64,000 bases of DNA from DASXQK01 sp963724385 (lineage in GTDB: Bacteria; Pseudomonadota; Alphaproteobacteria; Dongiales; Dongiaceae): contig CAVRUJ010000001.1 in assembly GCA_963724385.1 (NCBI GenBank), positions 1,612,001 to 1,676,000 on the forward strand. The letters run 5' to 3'. The notes beneath the pieces are model-generated. The model saw only the letters and a program-made list of their open reading frames with translations. It had not been told where the DNA came from and ran no database searches. The position numbers were made by a program, and so were the translations under genes. Below are positions 45,422 through 55,354 of this stretch, piece after piece (positions within the stretch are counted from its first letter, which is position 1; every line of letters begins with the position of its first letter).

Positions 45422-46124
45422 GTGAGGATTTGGACCGCTTTTTTCCTCGCGATGGCGCTCTTTTCCCGGACAGCTGCAAGCGCTGCCGCGGATACGCGCC
45501 AGCTCACAACGGACGAGCGCGCGCTGTTCGAGCGGCTCCTTTGCGACAAGCCGACGATGCAAGGGAAGGACCTGACATGCGCCGGCCTTCCTGGATATCC
45601 AGGCGATACGGCGGTTGCGACGCTGTCGCTCGATAGCATCGCCTACGGCTCGTTCTCGGACGGGGGGAGCAGACGAGGCCTATCTCTCCTATAGTTCTTC
45701 GGTTGAGCCGCACGACAATAACTTCGGCGGCGGCGTGCTGCTCGCACACGCGTGCGGTTCTTGGCGGCCGGTCGATTGGTATCCCGGCGGCCAGATGCAC
45801 AACTGCCTGGCCCTCCCCGGCGGGGGAACGGCAAGAATGCTTTGCCTAGCCGGGGCTACCGGCCAGGGCGAGGTGCATAGCTCGATCTGGGTGAGGGAGT
45901 TGCCGTTCGACCACGACATCGCGATGCTCAAGGCGCAGGACCAGCGCGGCATTGGCAACCACTTCGCGCCCATCGTCCGGGGCGAACGGCCGCTGGTCGC
46001 CATCGACGTTTGGGAGCATGCCTATTACCTCGACTACCAGAACCGCCGTGCCGACTACATCGCGGCCTGGATCGACAAGCTGGTCAACTGGCATTTCGCC
46101 GAGAGCAATTTCGGGGCGCCTTGA
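45422..46124 (+). pseudogene. Chimera: frameshifted secreted protein fused to superoxide dismutase C-terminus
   Basis: The first frame encodes a secreted protein ('FFLAMALFSRTAASAAADT' signal peptide, then Cys-containing 'LLCDKPTMQGKDLTCAGLPGYPG'). A run of six G at about 45661-45666 shifts the frame; with one G less it continues 'ADEAYLSYSSSVEPHDNNFGGG' and 'GQMHNCLALPGGG'. From about 45970 the sequence turns into the C-terminal end of iron/manganese superoxide dismutase ('PLVAIDVWEHAYYLDYQNRR', then 'LVNWHF'), keeping the metal-binding Asp and His but no other part. A deletion probably joined two genes. Confidence 0.65.
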
Positions 46125-46320
46125 ATCGGCACCGGGTTGAGGGGCGCGGCCGCTCTCGAGACGGGGCTTTTCGCCCTCAGTCGTTCCATTTGGAACAGCC
46201 CTCGGCCATCGAAGCCGGCACAGTGCCATTTGAAAAAGGTCCGGCAATCGCCAGGCGAGACGTGAGCCTGGGATTCTTTTCTCTTGCCCGACCACTCAAC
46301 GCAGCATGGAGGCACGAACT

Positions 46321-46624
46321 ATGTATCGGACTTGGAAGGCCATTGGGGCCACCATTACGGCCGCTCTCTTCGCCGCGGCCATTGCCGCCGGGGCGCCGCT
46401 CACGAGTTCAGGCTCTGGCCGACGCCTACCTGTCCACGGATAAGATCGATGGCAGCGATGCGGGCCACGCCGTCAAAGTAATGGAAGCCGCCGGCTACAT
46501 GCAGCCCCATGGTCTGAAGAAAGGCTGCGACAACTACTGGTACGCCCAGGCTACCAAAGAGGGGGCGACGGTCGACGTCGTGTTGCCGCCGGCGGGCCAG
46601 CCCTTCACCGCTCATAACAGCTAG
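46321..46624 (+). pseudogene. Small secreted protein, frameshifted paralogue of the gene at 57806
   Basis: The ATG at 46321 follows GGAGG with 8-bp spacing and opens a signal peptide ('IGATITAALFAAAIAAGAP'). At about 46407 one extra T shifts the frame. The mature part continues in the next frame as 'ALADAYLSTDKIDGSDAG', 'VMEAAGYMQPHGLKKGCDNYWYA' and 'VDVVLPPAGQPF'. It aligns throughout with the intact 96-residue protein at 57806-58096. Function unknown. Confidence 0.75.
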
Positions 46625-47024
46625 CCTGCGAGCTGTTCCGCACCGGCGCAATCGTTCGAAGCTGTGTCGTAATGAACATCGGCAGAGAGGCACAAGAGCT
46701 ACAAGGAGGGTGACGCGTGCAAAGCGCGTTACGACTCCGCTCGGCTTCCCTGCCGCTTGGAGTCGCCCAGGCTAGGCATTGACCCTGCCTGCTCGATTCC
46801 CCCGTCGGGCAGGCAGGGTTCTTGCCGTCACGGCAACACCGCCGAGCATGCGCTTTGTGCCTGTGAAGAGCATCGAGCAACAAGCGATCCTTGCGGTCCA
46901 TAAGGCGCAGGACGGCCTCGTTGGGATCCGTGCGACTCAAGCGAGCCAGATTCGCGGCCTACTCGCCGAGCGAGTTCCGAAACGGTCGCCTGCGCTTCGT
47001 TAGCGCGATGCGGGGACAAGCTGC
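46625..47024. other. Intergenic region with a terminator-like hairpin
   Basis: About 400 bp without a supported gene. It contains the strong inverted repeat at 46783-46818. No other structure was recognised. Confidence 0.4.
46783..46818. terminator. Perfect 10-bp inverted repeat, possible terminator
   Basis: CCCTGCCTGC (46783-46792) and GCAGGCAGGG (46809-46818) form a GC-rich hairpin with a 16-base loop, followed by TTCTT. It lies about 160 bp downstream of the small secreted pseudogene. The U-tract is weak, so rho-independent activity is uncertain. Confidence 0.45.
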
Positions 47025-47348
47025 ATGCTGCCTCCAGTCGGCATCGCGCCTACGGTAGTGCTCGTATCATTTGGAATTACGCCTCTGTCCGCATCCGTTG
47101 ATGCGGGACTGATGGCCGTTCTCACTGTATTTATCGATTTCGGTCATCGCTGGGCGACGATAACCGCAATGGTTCTTTGGATCGCTGATAAAGCTCTTTC
47201 ATTTATCGATGTGCTGAGCGGTCCCGGCGGCGTGGCCGTCAGGGCTGTGATCCAGGTCTTCTGGTGGTGTATTTATATGCACGCGTTCTATTTTGCGTTC
47301 AGGATAGAGCAAGGGCGAAGGAAACTCCCAACAGCAGCGAGTTCTTAG
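47025..47348 (+). CDS. Possible small membrane protein
   Basis: A 107-residue ORF with three to four hydrophobic segments ('LMAVLTVFIDFGHRWATITAMVLWIADKAL', 'GVAVRAVIQVFWWCIYMHAFYFAF') and a basic C-terminus. There is no clear ribosome-binding site and no recognised family; support is compositional only. Confidence 0.35.
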   Translation: MLPPVGIAPTVVLVSFGITPLSASVDAGLMAVLTVFIDFGHRWATITAMVLWIADKALSFIDVLSGPGGVAVRAVIQVFWWCIYMHAFYFAFRIEQGRRKLPTAASS

Positions 47349-47401
47349 GTCCGAAGGGATACCGGCGCATCGGGCGAACGCCATCCTGCCCGTGGGATTG
47401 A

Positions 47402-47824
47402 TTACATCTGAATGTCTAGGCGTTCTGGCGCCATTGGCGCCTGCGCAGATTCAGTTGAGTTGGCTCCCACGCAATTCTGAACGCTTCGCCAGGACCAACC
47501 CGGATCTCCGACAAGACTTGGTGGTTTCCGTTCTTCCACGGCAACGTCTGTTGCATTGATTTGCGCCACCGTCGTCTCGTCGGGTGAGACACTGAGAGTT
47601 CCACCCGACGAAGACGTGATAAACGCCTTCTGGCGGCCTTCATCCACCATCAGGTTATAGAAGTCATTTGTCCGAGCGTTCCACGCCCTCACGATGCAAG
47701 CTCCCACGTCCTTGTAGTAACCCACTGCGACCAACTTATTCGCCGGCCCGCTGCTATGGAAATCTTCCATGCTCCCGCAGCTACTCAGGATTGTCAGCAT
47801 AGTTATCATGGGCGCGACCCGCAT
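47402..47824 (-). CDS. Small lipoprotein of unknown function
   Basis: A 140-residue protein beginning with a short signal segment ending 'TILSSC', a likely lipobox. The mature part ('LVAVGYYKDVGACIVRAWNARTNDFY', 'GGTLSVSPDETTVAQINATDV') looks beta-rich and contains two more Cys. The ATG at 47824 is chosen because the signal peptide follows directly; an upstream frame overlaps the next gene. It lies 14 bp downstream of the following membrane protein gene on the same strand, so they are probably co-transcribed. Confidence 0.6.
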   Translation of the reverse strand: MRVAPMITMLTILSSCGSMEDFHSSGPANKLVAVGYYKDVGACIVRAWNARTNDFYNLMVDEGRQKAFITSSSGGTLSVSPDETTVAQINATDVAVEERKPPSLVGDPGWSWRSVQNCVGANSTESAQAPMAPERLDIQM

Positions 47825-47838
47825 AAGGGCTGGCTCCT

Positions 47839-48099
47839 CTACAGGGAAGCGGACCGCTGGTAGATAACAATATCCGCTGGCCCACAGACGATCTGTTGCC
47901 CGGCGACAACGACACACCCCTTCTGGGTCCATGGATCCCAACCCATGCCCTCAGCGTCGCCCGACGGCATTCGCTCGAATTGGAACATCAATGACGCACT
48001 GCCAAATCCGACAGCAACAACAATAATCAATACGGCAACCCCCAATAAGTTAGCCCTCAAGGGATTCTCCTTATGAGGCGCTTGAACATGCCAGTTCAT
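47839..48099 (-). CDS. Small single-pass membrane protein
   Basis: An 86-residue protein with one transmembrane helix ('LLGVAVLIIVVAVGFGSASL') and a periplasmic part carrying two Cys ('QKGCVVVAGQQIVCGPADIVIY'). The ATG at 48099 places the helix about 16 residues from the N-terminus; the longer frame to 48195 is less likely. Not recognised. First gene of a two-gene unit with the lipoprotein. Confidence 0.5.
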   Translation of the reverse strand: MNWHVQAPHKENPLRANLLGVAVLIIVVAVGFGSASLMFQFERMPSGDAEGMGWDPWTQKGCVVVAGQQIVCGPADIVIYQRSASL

Positions 48100-48375
48100 G
48101 GCTGCCAGTTGTCCAGTTTCCCGGGCCTTTTGATCTCGGCGAGTTCTGCTGTGCCCTGTGTGACGCTCAAAAGACAGATCGCTGCCGTTTTGCAACTCTG
48201 CGGCAGCTGCAGATACTCCCTATATAGAGTCATTCGGCGGCGGAGCACCTCGGCGCGATCACATGCCCGCTATTTGCTCACATGGCCCAGGTCGCCGACT
48301 GTTCAAATGTGCACATCGCCCTCCACCTCTCTCAAGGCGGCACGGTCCAAATTACCGGGGAATTTTGGGGGAGCC

Positions 48376-49121
48376 TCATAGCGCGTCTTGGCCAAGAGAA
48401 GGAAGGGCGCCCATCAAAAAAAACGGCCAGTTGGCGGAGTTTCGCAAGAACGCGCGGCCGAGCCGGGTGGGCAGGAACTCGAGCGACTTGCGGGCGCGCT
48501 TGAACTGATGGGCGTGGGTGTGGCGCCCGACCATGATGGGCGCTCGCTTGGCTACCCTCAGATAGCTCTGACGCGGGGGCACGCCTTCAGACTTGGCCAG
48601 CGCCACCAGCTTTTCGATCGCCCGGTGCATCAGCCGGGCATCGGTCGGGTGGGCGAGCGCCTTGGGCTGAACGGTGGTATCCACCACCACCCGCTCCAGG
48701 TCCCGGGTCTCGAGCGCCCCGGTCTTGTGGGCCACCGACAGGCTCTCCTGCAGCGGGGCCGCCAGATGCTCCTCGCCCAGGTGCTGGTGCCATGGGTCAT
48801 CGAGGAACGATCGAAGGGCAGCTCGTGGCCGAACGCCTGCTCGCCGCAGAAGTACTGGTAGTAGGGGTTCTCCAGCCAGCGCGGGAATAGCACTTCGTCC
48901 GACAGCGAGTGCGTGTGCTTCAGGATGAACAGGCCCGCGATCAGCCGTGCCGGCAACGGCGGCTGGCCGGCCCCCGCCTCGCAGACCGCGGCGAAGCGCT
49001 GCTCCAGGAACTCCCAGTCGATCTCACCCGCCAGCCGCACCAGCGGGTGCCCCATTTCTGTGATCTGATCTAGCGCCGGCCGGAACGGATCCTTCCGCCG
49101 CTCGTCGCGAGACTTCGACAT
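48376..49121 (-). pseudogene. IS5-family transposase, frameshifted and truncated
   Basis: The start at 49121 gives the normal N-terminus ('LDQITEMGHPLVRLAGEIDWEFLEQRF', 'LPARLIAGLFILKHTHSLSDE'). Near 48796 one base is missing ('MTHW' became 'MTHG'). The second frame continues 'VAHKTGALETRDLERVVVDTTVQPKALAHPTDARL' up to 'KSLEFLPTRLGR', after which the C-terminal third, including the catalytic Glu region, is replaced by unrelated sequence at about 48430. A dead fragment next to the exporter operon. The DNA between 48100 and 48375 holds no recognised gene. Confidence 0.8.
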
Positions 49122-49312
49122 CGCTTCTCTCCGGGCAAAAGTCGTCCGCGCAGAGAATCACGATCTCTCTCAACCCGGAATCCCGAATCGCAAGAAAGCG
49201 ATCCCAAAACCCGCTTTCCGGCAAATTCGATTATTCAACAGCGCAAGCTTGTCCCGGAGCCTCGGCGCTATCTGAATTGTTCACGGGCGACCAATTCTCA
49301 TCGTGCTTTCTT

Positions 49313-50455
49313 CTACGTCGTTTGGGCGGAAACGGACCGAAAACGCAGAAGAGCAAGGCCGAAGAATAGACCACCGATGAGCGCAACAGCCAGAAACTGC
49401 GGCCACACAACGTCGAAACCAGCGCCGCGGTAGAGGATGGACTGCGCAAATGAAACGAAATGGGTCGATGGCGACGCCTGCATGACGGTCGCAAGCCAGG
49501 GCGGCATGCTTTCCAGAGGCGTGTTGCTGCCGGAGAGCATATTCATGGGTAGGAAGACCAACATGAATAGCAACCCGAGTTGCGGCATCGAATGCGTCAC
49601 CGTGCCGAGGAATATGCCGATGGCAGTGGCGAAGAACAGGTAGATGACGACACCGACCATAAAGAGCGGAATCGAGCCAGCGATGGGAATGCCGAGGATC
49701 ATGCGCACTACAAAGTAGAGGGAAAGGCCAACTGCCACGGTGATCATCAGGCCATTCGCCCAAACCTTAGACAAGGCGATCTCGAAGGGCCTCAGCGGCA
49801 TCGCCAAGAGGTGGTCCATTGTTCCGTGCTCGCGCTCCCGGATGACGGCGGCGCCCGACATGATGATGGCCAACATCGTGACATTGTTGATGATCCCCAT
49901 CACGCTGGTAAACCACGCAGTCGTCACGTTGGGGTTGAAAGCGATGTGGACCACCAGGCTGACCAACGGCAGAGGCACGCCTTCAGACTGAGAGAGAAAG
50001 TCGCGAATCTCTGCTGTGATGATCTGCTGCGCGTCACCCGATCCAAGGCCTGCCTGCACCATCGCGGTCGCGTCCACATCCACTTGAATGCTCGGGTAGC
50101 GTCCGCCAAGCACGTTCTTTTCGAAATTGGGTGGTATGTCGACTGCGAAAGTGAATTTTCCGGCATTCATCAAAGGGACGATGTCCCGCACCATGATGGT
50201 TTGCGGCGGTTGAAACAAAGGCGGCAGAAAGGCGTGCGCGATACGGCGCGAGAGTTGCGAGTGATCCTCATCGGCTATCGCAATCGAGGCATTGTGCAGC
50301 TCCTGCGAATTGCTCTGTGCCGAGGTGATCACGGCGAAAGAGAAGGCGTATATGACGAGCCCGATGAGCACATAGTCATGCAGGAAACTTCGAAGTTCCT
50401 TTGTCCCGAGCCAGAAGATGTTGGAGATGCTGCGCATGGCTCCCGTCACGATCAC
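49313..50455 (-). CDS. yhhJ: ABC-2 type permease (YhhJ-like)
   Basis: A 380-residue permease with an N-terminal helix, a large periplasmic domain and five C-terminal helices ('MGIINNVTMLAIIMSGAAVIREREHGTMDHLLAMPL' is the signature region). It is the last gene of a yhiI-rbbA-yhhJ-type operon. The GTG at 50455 overlaps the stop of the fused ATPase gene; the ATG at 50437 is an alternative start. It probably works with the permease half of the fused protein. Confidence 0.88.
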   Translation of the reverse strand: MIVTGAMRSISNIFWLGTKELRSFLHDYVLIGLVIYAFSFAVITSAQSNSQELHNASIAIADEDHSQLSRRIAHAFLPPLFQPPQTIMVRDIVPLMNAGKFTFAVDIPPNFEKNVLGGRYPSIQVDVDATAMVQAGLGSGDAQQIITAEIRDFLSQSEGVPLPLVSLVVHIAFNPNVTTAWFTSVMGIINNVTMLAIIMSGAAVIREREHGTMDHLLAMPLRPFEIALSKVWANGLMITVAVGLSLYFVVRMILGIPIAGSIPLFMVGVVIYLFFATAIGIFLGTVTHSMPQLGLLFMLVFLPMNMLSGSNTPLESMPPWLATVMQASPSTHFVSFAQSILYRGAGFDVVWPQFLAVALIGGLFFGLALLRFRSVSAQTT

Positions 50456-53199
50456 CGTTCTTGCTTGCGCAGCAGCAATAGGCTCAGCAGAATCAGCGCC
50501 GGCACGAAAATCGCTAGCTTGCCCATGTCGCCGCTGAGGTCCTGGAAGCCCAGGCCTTTGGTGAACGTGCCGGCGCTGATGGGCACGAAGTAGGTCATCG
50601 GGAACGCCTGACCCAGGATTCGTGCCGCTCCGGTCAGCGAGGAGACCGGGGTCATCATGCCGGAGAACTGGGTTGCCGGCAGAACGGTTAGGATGGCGGT
50701 GCCAAACAAGGCCGCGATCTGCGTGCGCGTGAACGCCGAGATCAGCATCCCGTAGGCGGTCGTCGCGGCGACGTAGAGGAGGACGCCTACTATCAGCACC
50801 GCGAAGCTCCCTTTCAACGGTACATCAAAGACAAACATTGCCATCATGAACAGCAAGCCAAAGTTGACCATGGCGATCGCGACATAGGGGAGCTGCTTGC
50901 CGATCAGGAACTCCAGCCGCGTCACGGGGGTTACGTAGAGATTGGTGATCGAGCCGAGCTCCTTCTCTCGGACGATGGCAAGCGCCATCAAAATTGCTGG
51001 AAATAGCGCGAGCATCAGTGAGATGTTGGCGGGTACCATGGCGTAGATGCTGTCGAAATCCTGGTTGTATTTGAACCTTATCTCTATATCCGCGGCCGGC
51101 AGCGACGCCGGCAGCGTTGTCGTCACCGCGGGATCGGTGAGATACAACTGATGCATCGCCTGAAGATAACCGCGAATAGTCTGAGCACGGAAGGGCATGG
51201 CGCCGTCGACTGTCGCCAGGACCGAGGTTGGCCGGCCGCGCTTTATGTCTCTGCCAAAGCCGGGGGGAATCTCGATGCTTGCGTTGATCTGGCCGTCCTT
51301 GAGCCGACCCAAAAGATCAGCGTAGTCGGTGATTGGTGCCTTTTCGATGAAATAAGCCGAGCCACGCAGTTCCTCCAGATAGGCGCGGCTCTCGTGTGAG
51401 TGGTCGCGATCGAGAACGGCGAAGGTCAGGTTGTTCACGTCGGTCGAGACGCCGAATCCGAAGACCAGCATCAGTAGGGCGGTGCCGAAGAGGCCGAATG
51501 CCAGGCGAACCGGATCACGCAGCAGCTCCAGACTCTCGCGAATCGAATAGGCGAGCAGCCGCTGCAGACTGAACCACGTGTGCACGCTCGCCGCCGTGTT
51601 ACGACCCTTCGGCGCATGGCTCAGCTGGAGAGAGGCAGGCTCCGCATTCGGTGAGTGGTCTCCCACCCTAGTCTCTTCGAGGTACAGGATGAACGCCTCC
51701 TCGAGCGTCGCGACGCCTCGCTCCCTGACCAATCCAGCCGGGGTGTCGGTCGCCAACACGCGGCCGGCATCCATCAGCGATATGCGGTCGCAGCGCGCGG
51801 CCTCGTCCATGAAGTGGGTGGAGACGAAGATGGTCACGCCCTGTCTGCGTGAAAGGTCGACAAGCAACTCCCAGAACCGATCTCTCTCCAACGGGTCGAC
51901 GCCAGAGGTGGGCTCATCCAGAATTAGGATCTGGGGTTCGTGCACAATTGCGACTGCCAGAGAAAGCCGCTGGCGGATGCCAAGCGGCAGATCCAAGGCG
52001 CGCTGGTCCAGATATCCACCGAGTCCGAATTGCGCAACCAATCCGGCAATGCGCGGTTTCGCCTGCTCCCGCGGCAAATGGAAAAGATGCGCGTGCAGAT
52101 CGAGGTTCTGCCGAACGGTGAGCTCGGTGTAGAGAGAGAATGACTGCGACATATAGCCAACAAGCCTGCGCATCTCGACGCCATCGGCATTGACCGGCCG
52201 GCCAAAGAGAAGTGCCTCGCCTTCGGTGGCCGACAGCAGGCCGGTCATCATCTTCATCGTTGTGGTTTTGCCGCAGCCATTCGAGCCCAGAAACCCGAAG
52301 ATTTCTCCACGCTCGATGGCGAGGTTTACTTTATCTACCGCCGTAAATTTGCCGAAGCGACGGGTGAGGTTGCGGGTAACAATTACCGGCTTGACGTCGA
52401 GGGCGAGGCGGGTGGGTATCTGCAGCACCTTGTGGCCGCGCCGCTGCTCTTCGGGAAGGACAGCGATGAAGGCTTCCTCCACCGTGTCCGCCTTGTGCGC
52501 GTGTTTGAGCTCCGCCGGTGATCCTGTCGCCAGAACTTTGCCCGCGTTCATAGCGATTAACCAGTCGAACTGCTCGGCCTCCTCCATGTAGGCTGTTGCA
52601 ACTACTACACTCATTCCGGGGCTGCGGGATCGCATAAGATCGATCAGCTTCCAGAACTGACGGCGCGACAAAGGATCTACGCCAGTCGTCGGCTCGTCGA
52701 GGATCAGGAGATCGGGGTCGTGGATCAGCGAGCAGCACAGGCCCAGTTTCTGTCGCATCCCGCCCGACAGTTTCTTCGCCGGGCGGTCGGCAAACGGCGC
52801 GAGCTCGGTGGCGCTGAGCAGTTCGCCGATGCGCCACATCCGATCGGAGTGGGATTGCCCGAACAGACGGCTGAAGAATTCCATATTCTCGCGGACGCTC
52901 AGATCGGGATAGAGATTTCGACCTAGCCCTTGCGGCATGAAGGCGACGCGTGGGCACAGTGCGGCGCGATAAGTGGCGCTCGCCATGTCGCCGCCCAGCA
53001 CATTGACGGCGCCAGACTGGATCTTTCGAGCACCGGCGACGAGACTCAAAACCGACGACTTGCCGACTCCGTCCGGCCCGATGATCCCCACCATACAGCC
53101 AGCCGGAATCGAGAGAGTGACCGCGTCTAAGGCAATAGTCTTGCCATAACCGTGCGAGACGGCAGTCAGACGCGCAGCCATGGCGCGGTCAGCCATCAT
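50452..53199 (-). CDS. rbbA: Fused double-ATPase and permease exporter (RbbA/YhiH-like)
   Basis: A 915-residue three-part protein. ATPase domain 1 occupies about residues 1-230 (Walker A 'GPDGVGKSSV', signature 'LSGGMRQKLGL', Walker B 'LLILDEPTTGVDP'). ATPase domain 2 is at about 260-500 ('GSNGCGKTTTMK', 'ILILDEPTSGVDP'). The ABC-2 permease at about 550-915 has a periplasmic loop and the motif 'ALAIVREKELGSITNLYVTPV'. The arrangement is that of RbbA (ribosome-associated ATPase) and YhiH. The ATG at 53199 overlaps the adaptor stop (ATGA). Serial ATPase domains may both bind ATP since both Walker sets are intact. Confidence 0.92.
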   Translation of the reverse strand: MMADRAMAARLTAVSHGYGKTIALDAVTLSIPAGCMVGIIGPDGVGKSSVLSLVAGARKIQSGAVNVLGGDMASATYRAALCPRVAFMPQGLGRNLYPDLSVRENMEFFSRLFGQSHSDRMWRIGELLSATELAPFADRPAKKLSGGMRQKLGLCCSLIHDPDLLILDEPTTGVDPLSRRQFWKLIDLMRSRSPGMSVVVATAYMEEAEQFDWLIAMNAGKVLATGSPAELKHAHKADTVEEAFIAVLPEEQRRGHKVLQIPTRLALDVKPVIVTRNLTRRFGKFTAVDKVNLAIERGEIFGFLGSNGCGKTTTMKMMTGLLSATEGEALLFGRPVNADGVEMRRLVGYMSQSFSLYTELTVRQNLDLHAHLFHLPREQAKPRIAGLVAQFGLGGYLDQRALDLPLGIRQRLSLAVAIVHEPQILILDEPTSGVDPLERDRFWELLVDLSRRQGVTIFVSTHFMDEAARCDRISLMDAGRVLATDTPAGLVRERGVATLEEAFILYLEETRVGDHSPNAEPASLQLSHAPKGRNTAASVHTWFSLQRLLAYSIRESLELLRDPVRLAFGLFGTALLMLVFGFGVSTDVNNLTFAVLDRDHSHESRAYLEELRGSAYFIEKAPITDYADLLGRLKDGQINASIEIPPGFGRDIKRGRPTSVLATVDGAMPFRAQTIRGYLQAMHQLYLTDPAVTTTLPASLPAADIEIRFKYNQDFDSIYAMVPANISLMLALFPAILMALAIVREKELGSITNLYVTPVTRLEFLIGKQLPYVAIAMVNFGLLFMMAMFVFDVPLKGSFAVLIVGVLLYVAATTAYGMLISAFTRTQIAALFGTAILTVLPATQFSGMMTPVSSLTGAARILGQAFPMTYFVPISAGTFTKGLGFQDLSGDMGKLAIFVPALILLSLLLLRKQER

Positions 53200-54341
53200 T
53201 TCGACGCATCGCCCTGCAGCGTGACAGGCCACGCGACTTTGGGGTCGGTCTGCACATAGGCCATGCCGGGTAGTCCGCTTCGCACGTCCGCAGCGTGAGC
53301 GAGAAGCAACTCGGGATCGATCCGCACCCGAACCCGGAACATGAGCACGTCACGTTCGGCCTGGGTTTCCACGGTCTTGGGCGTAAACTGCGCCTGCGCT
53401 GCAACGAATACCACTTTGGCCGGGAAGGCGCGGGTCGGATATGAGTCCAGCACGATGCGGGCGTCCGATCCGAGCTTGATGCGGCCCGCCAACTCCGTCG
53501 GAAGATAGATGTCCATATAAACGTAGGCCGTGTCGAGAATCGTGAAGACCTTGCCGCCGGCTGGTAGAACTTCGCCCACGTTCGCAATCCGGTATTCGAT
53601 CCGGCCGTCGCGCGGTGACACCAGCGAATCGTCCGCTATATTGGCCTGGTAGATCTCCGCGGCGTGTGTCGTGGCGTCGAGAGCGTCCTGCGAACCGCGG
53701 ACCGTGTCTTCGGCGGCGCGTTCCCCGGCAATGGCTCCGGCCAATAACTGCGTGCGGGAATCGAGTTGCTCTTTCGTCGCGAAGCCTTTCTCTACGAGGG
53801 CCTGCGTGCGAGCAATCTCCTGCTGCGCATAGAGCACCAGACTCTTTTGCTGGTCCAATGTAGCATTGGCGGCATTGAGCGCCTCTTGAGCCTGAAGAAT
53901 CAGCGCCTGGGACTGTTTCAGTTGTGCCTCAACGTCCCGTGTATCCATCTTCGCGAGAATCTCGCCAGCCTTTGTCAAATCACCCTCGTCGGCGAAGAGA
54001 TTTGCTATGCGGCCGGCGAATTTCGTGTCGATGTCGATCTCGTCCGCTTCGAGGCGGCCATTGCCCGAGGCGATGCCCGGCGGCAGACCAGGGTGCGGGT
54101 GAAGCCACCAGTATGCGCCGCCGGTTGCGGCGAGCAAGACTACAAGGAGCAGCAGGCCGGGCTTGAGCCAGCGCTGCTTGTGGGGCATCTCCTTCACCGG
54201 CGGGATGACTGCCGGCAACCTGACTGCGGCAGGAGGCTCGATGATCGCAGGTGAATTGACCACGGATTGACGCCCGATGATGTCCTGTGGCGTCTCTGCC
54301 TTATTGACGGGCATATCGACGTTCTTGCTGGTCGACATCAC
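53196..54341 (-). CDS. yhiI: HlyD-family adaptor protein (YhiI-like)
   Basis: A 381-residue periplasmic adaptor. The N-terminal cytoplasmic part is followed by one transmembrane helix ('PGLLLLVVLLAATGGAYWWL'), the lipoyl-like 'GNGRLEADEIDIDTKFAGRIANLFADEGDLTKAGEILAKMD' pattern, a coiled-coil hairpin and a beta-barrel. First gene of the operon adaptor/fused ATPase/permease. No outer-membrane factor is in this operon; the NodT-type protein at 31968 or another TolC could serve. Confidence 0.9.
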   Translation of the reverse strand: MMSTSKNVDMPVNKAETPQDIIGRQSVVNSPAIIEPPAAVRLPAVIPPVKEMPHKQRWLKPGLLLLVVLLAATGGAYWWLHPHPGLPPGIASGNGRLEADEIDIDTKFAGRIANLFADEGDLTKAGEILAKMDTRDVEAQLKQSQALILQAQEALNAANATLDQQKSLVLYAQQEIARTQALVEKGFATKEQLDSRTQLLAGAIAGERAAEDTVRGSQDALDATTHAAEIYQANIADDSLVSPRDGRIEYRIANVGEVLPAGGKVFTILDTAYVYMDIYLPTELAGRIKLGSDARIVLDSYPTRAFPAKVVFVAAQAQFTPKTVETQAERDVLMFRVRVRIDPELLLAHAADVRSGLPGMAYVQTDPKVAWPVTLQGDASK

Positions 54342-54834
54342 ATCTCTCCGAAACCTAAAAGGGATGACATCAGCATGGGAAGCCGCCAGGCGTTGAATTG
54401 GCCGGCCGCTCTTAGGTTGACGAACCTTGCCGCCGGACTCGAGCGCATTGGCATCGCGAGCGCTTCGGCCGAAGACTCAAAAAGGAACTCGCTGCTCTTG
54501 TGAATTATCACGCCGCTTCCCCTTCGACGCGAGCGCTTGGTGTGGGTCAAGTTGTCGGGCTCCTTCCGGGTAGTTGCCAACTTTGCCAGTCCCCCTGAGG
54601 GAAGGACAGCAGGGTCGAGGTTGCCCTCGCTGCCCGCACCCTCATCGAGGATGAACTGGCGCCGGCCGGGCCTGCCGTTCGGGCCGGCAGGCCGGGTATT
54701 CCGCGGCGAAGGGACTCATTGCAGCCAAAGCCCAACGCTGAAACTCTGGCCATGTTTCAGGCTCGATGGGCTTAGGCGATCCTCCCACTATCCTCCTATA
54801 TGTCGGCCAAAGGCGACCGGGCGTCGTCGTATAG
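54342..54834. other. Intergenic region without a recognised gene
   Basis: About 490 bp upstream of the exporter operon, so the operon promoter is expected here. Short ORFs on both strands have neither ribosome sites nor resemblance to known proteins. Confidence 0.4.
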
Positions 54835-55002
54835 CTAGCGTTCGCTATCTGATTTCGTTTCGCGGGGGGTCTGCCTCGGCTGCGCATCGGCCAACTGCCT
54901 CGCTATCTCGTGCCTATTGGCAACGCATTGTTCGGTGACCAATAGGTCTTTGTAGTTCAGGACGTTTTGTTGGGTGGTCCAGAGATCCAGACCCATTGGC
55001 AT
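54835..55002 (-). CDS. Possible small protein
   Basis: A 55-codon ORF beginning 'MPMGLDLWTTQQNVLNYKDL', then a helical stretch with 'VANRHEIARQLADAQ' and a polar C-terminus. GGGGGG lies next to the first ATG and 6 bp before the second (54996). The absence of any competing ORF and the sensible composition are the only support; no family is recognised. Confidence 0.35.
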   Translation of the reverse strand: MPMGLDLWTTQQNVLNYKDLLVTEQCVANRHEIARQLADAQPRQTPRETKSDSER

Positions 55003-55354
55003 CCCCCCGTGCTAGCTCCGCGCTAGATCATCGCAGCGTAGGCTAGTCTCGCTTGTTAATAGAATCTTGGCTGTGCAGATTGGGACTCTATTCCGGAAAC
55101 AGCCATATACTGTCTGCGTCGCGCCGGCCGTCGATGGCCGCTCTGCCTAATGGCATCTATGTCATTAACCTGTGGAGCTTTCTTGGCAAACTCCAGCCAA
55201 TTCGCTGGAGTTCTTTCATTCACTGCTCCCGTTCCGGGTAATCTTTGACGGCTACCATTATGGCGCTCATATGCCGTCGCGGGTCGGTCCGAGCTCACAA
55301 AGCAGCGGTTCGGCAAAGGTAGTTGCGTGCCGGGGACTTGAGCCTTGCACACCT

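Noticed and set aside
44287..45636. Plus-strand ORF of 449 codons
   Set aside because: Antisense to the amidase gene, which has complete catalytic motifs.
48282..48503. Plus-strand 73-codon ORF
   Set aside because: Its second half is antisense to the truncated transposase and no family is recognised.
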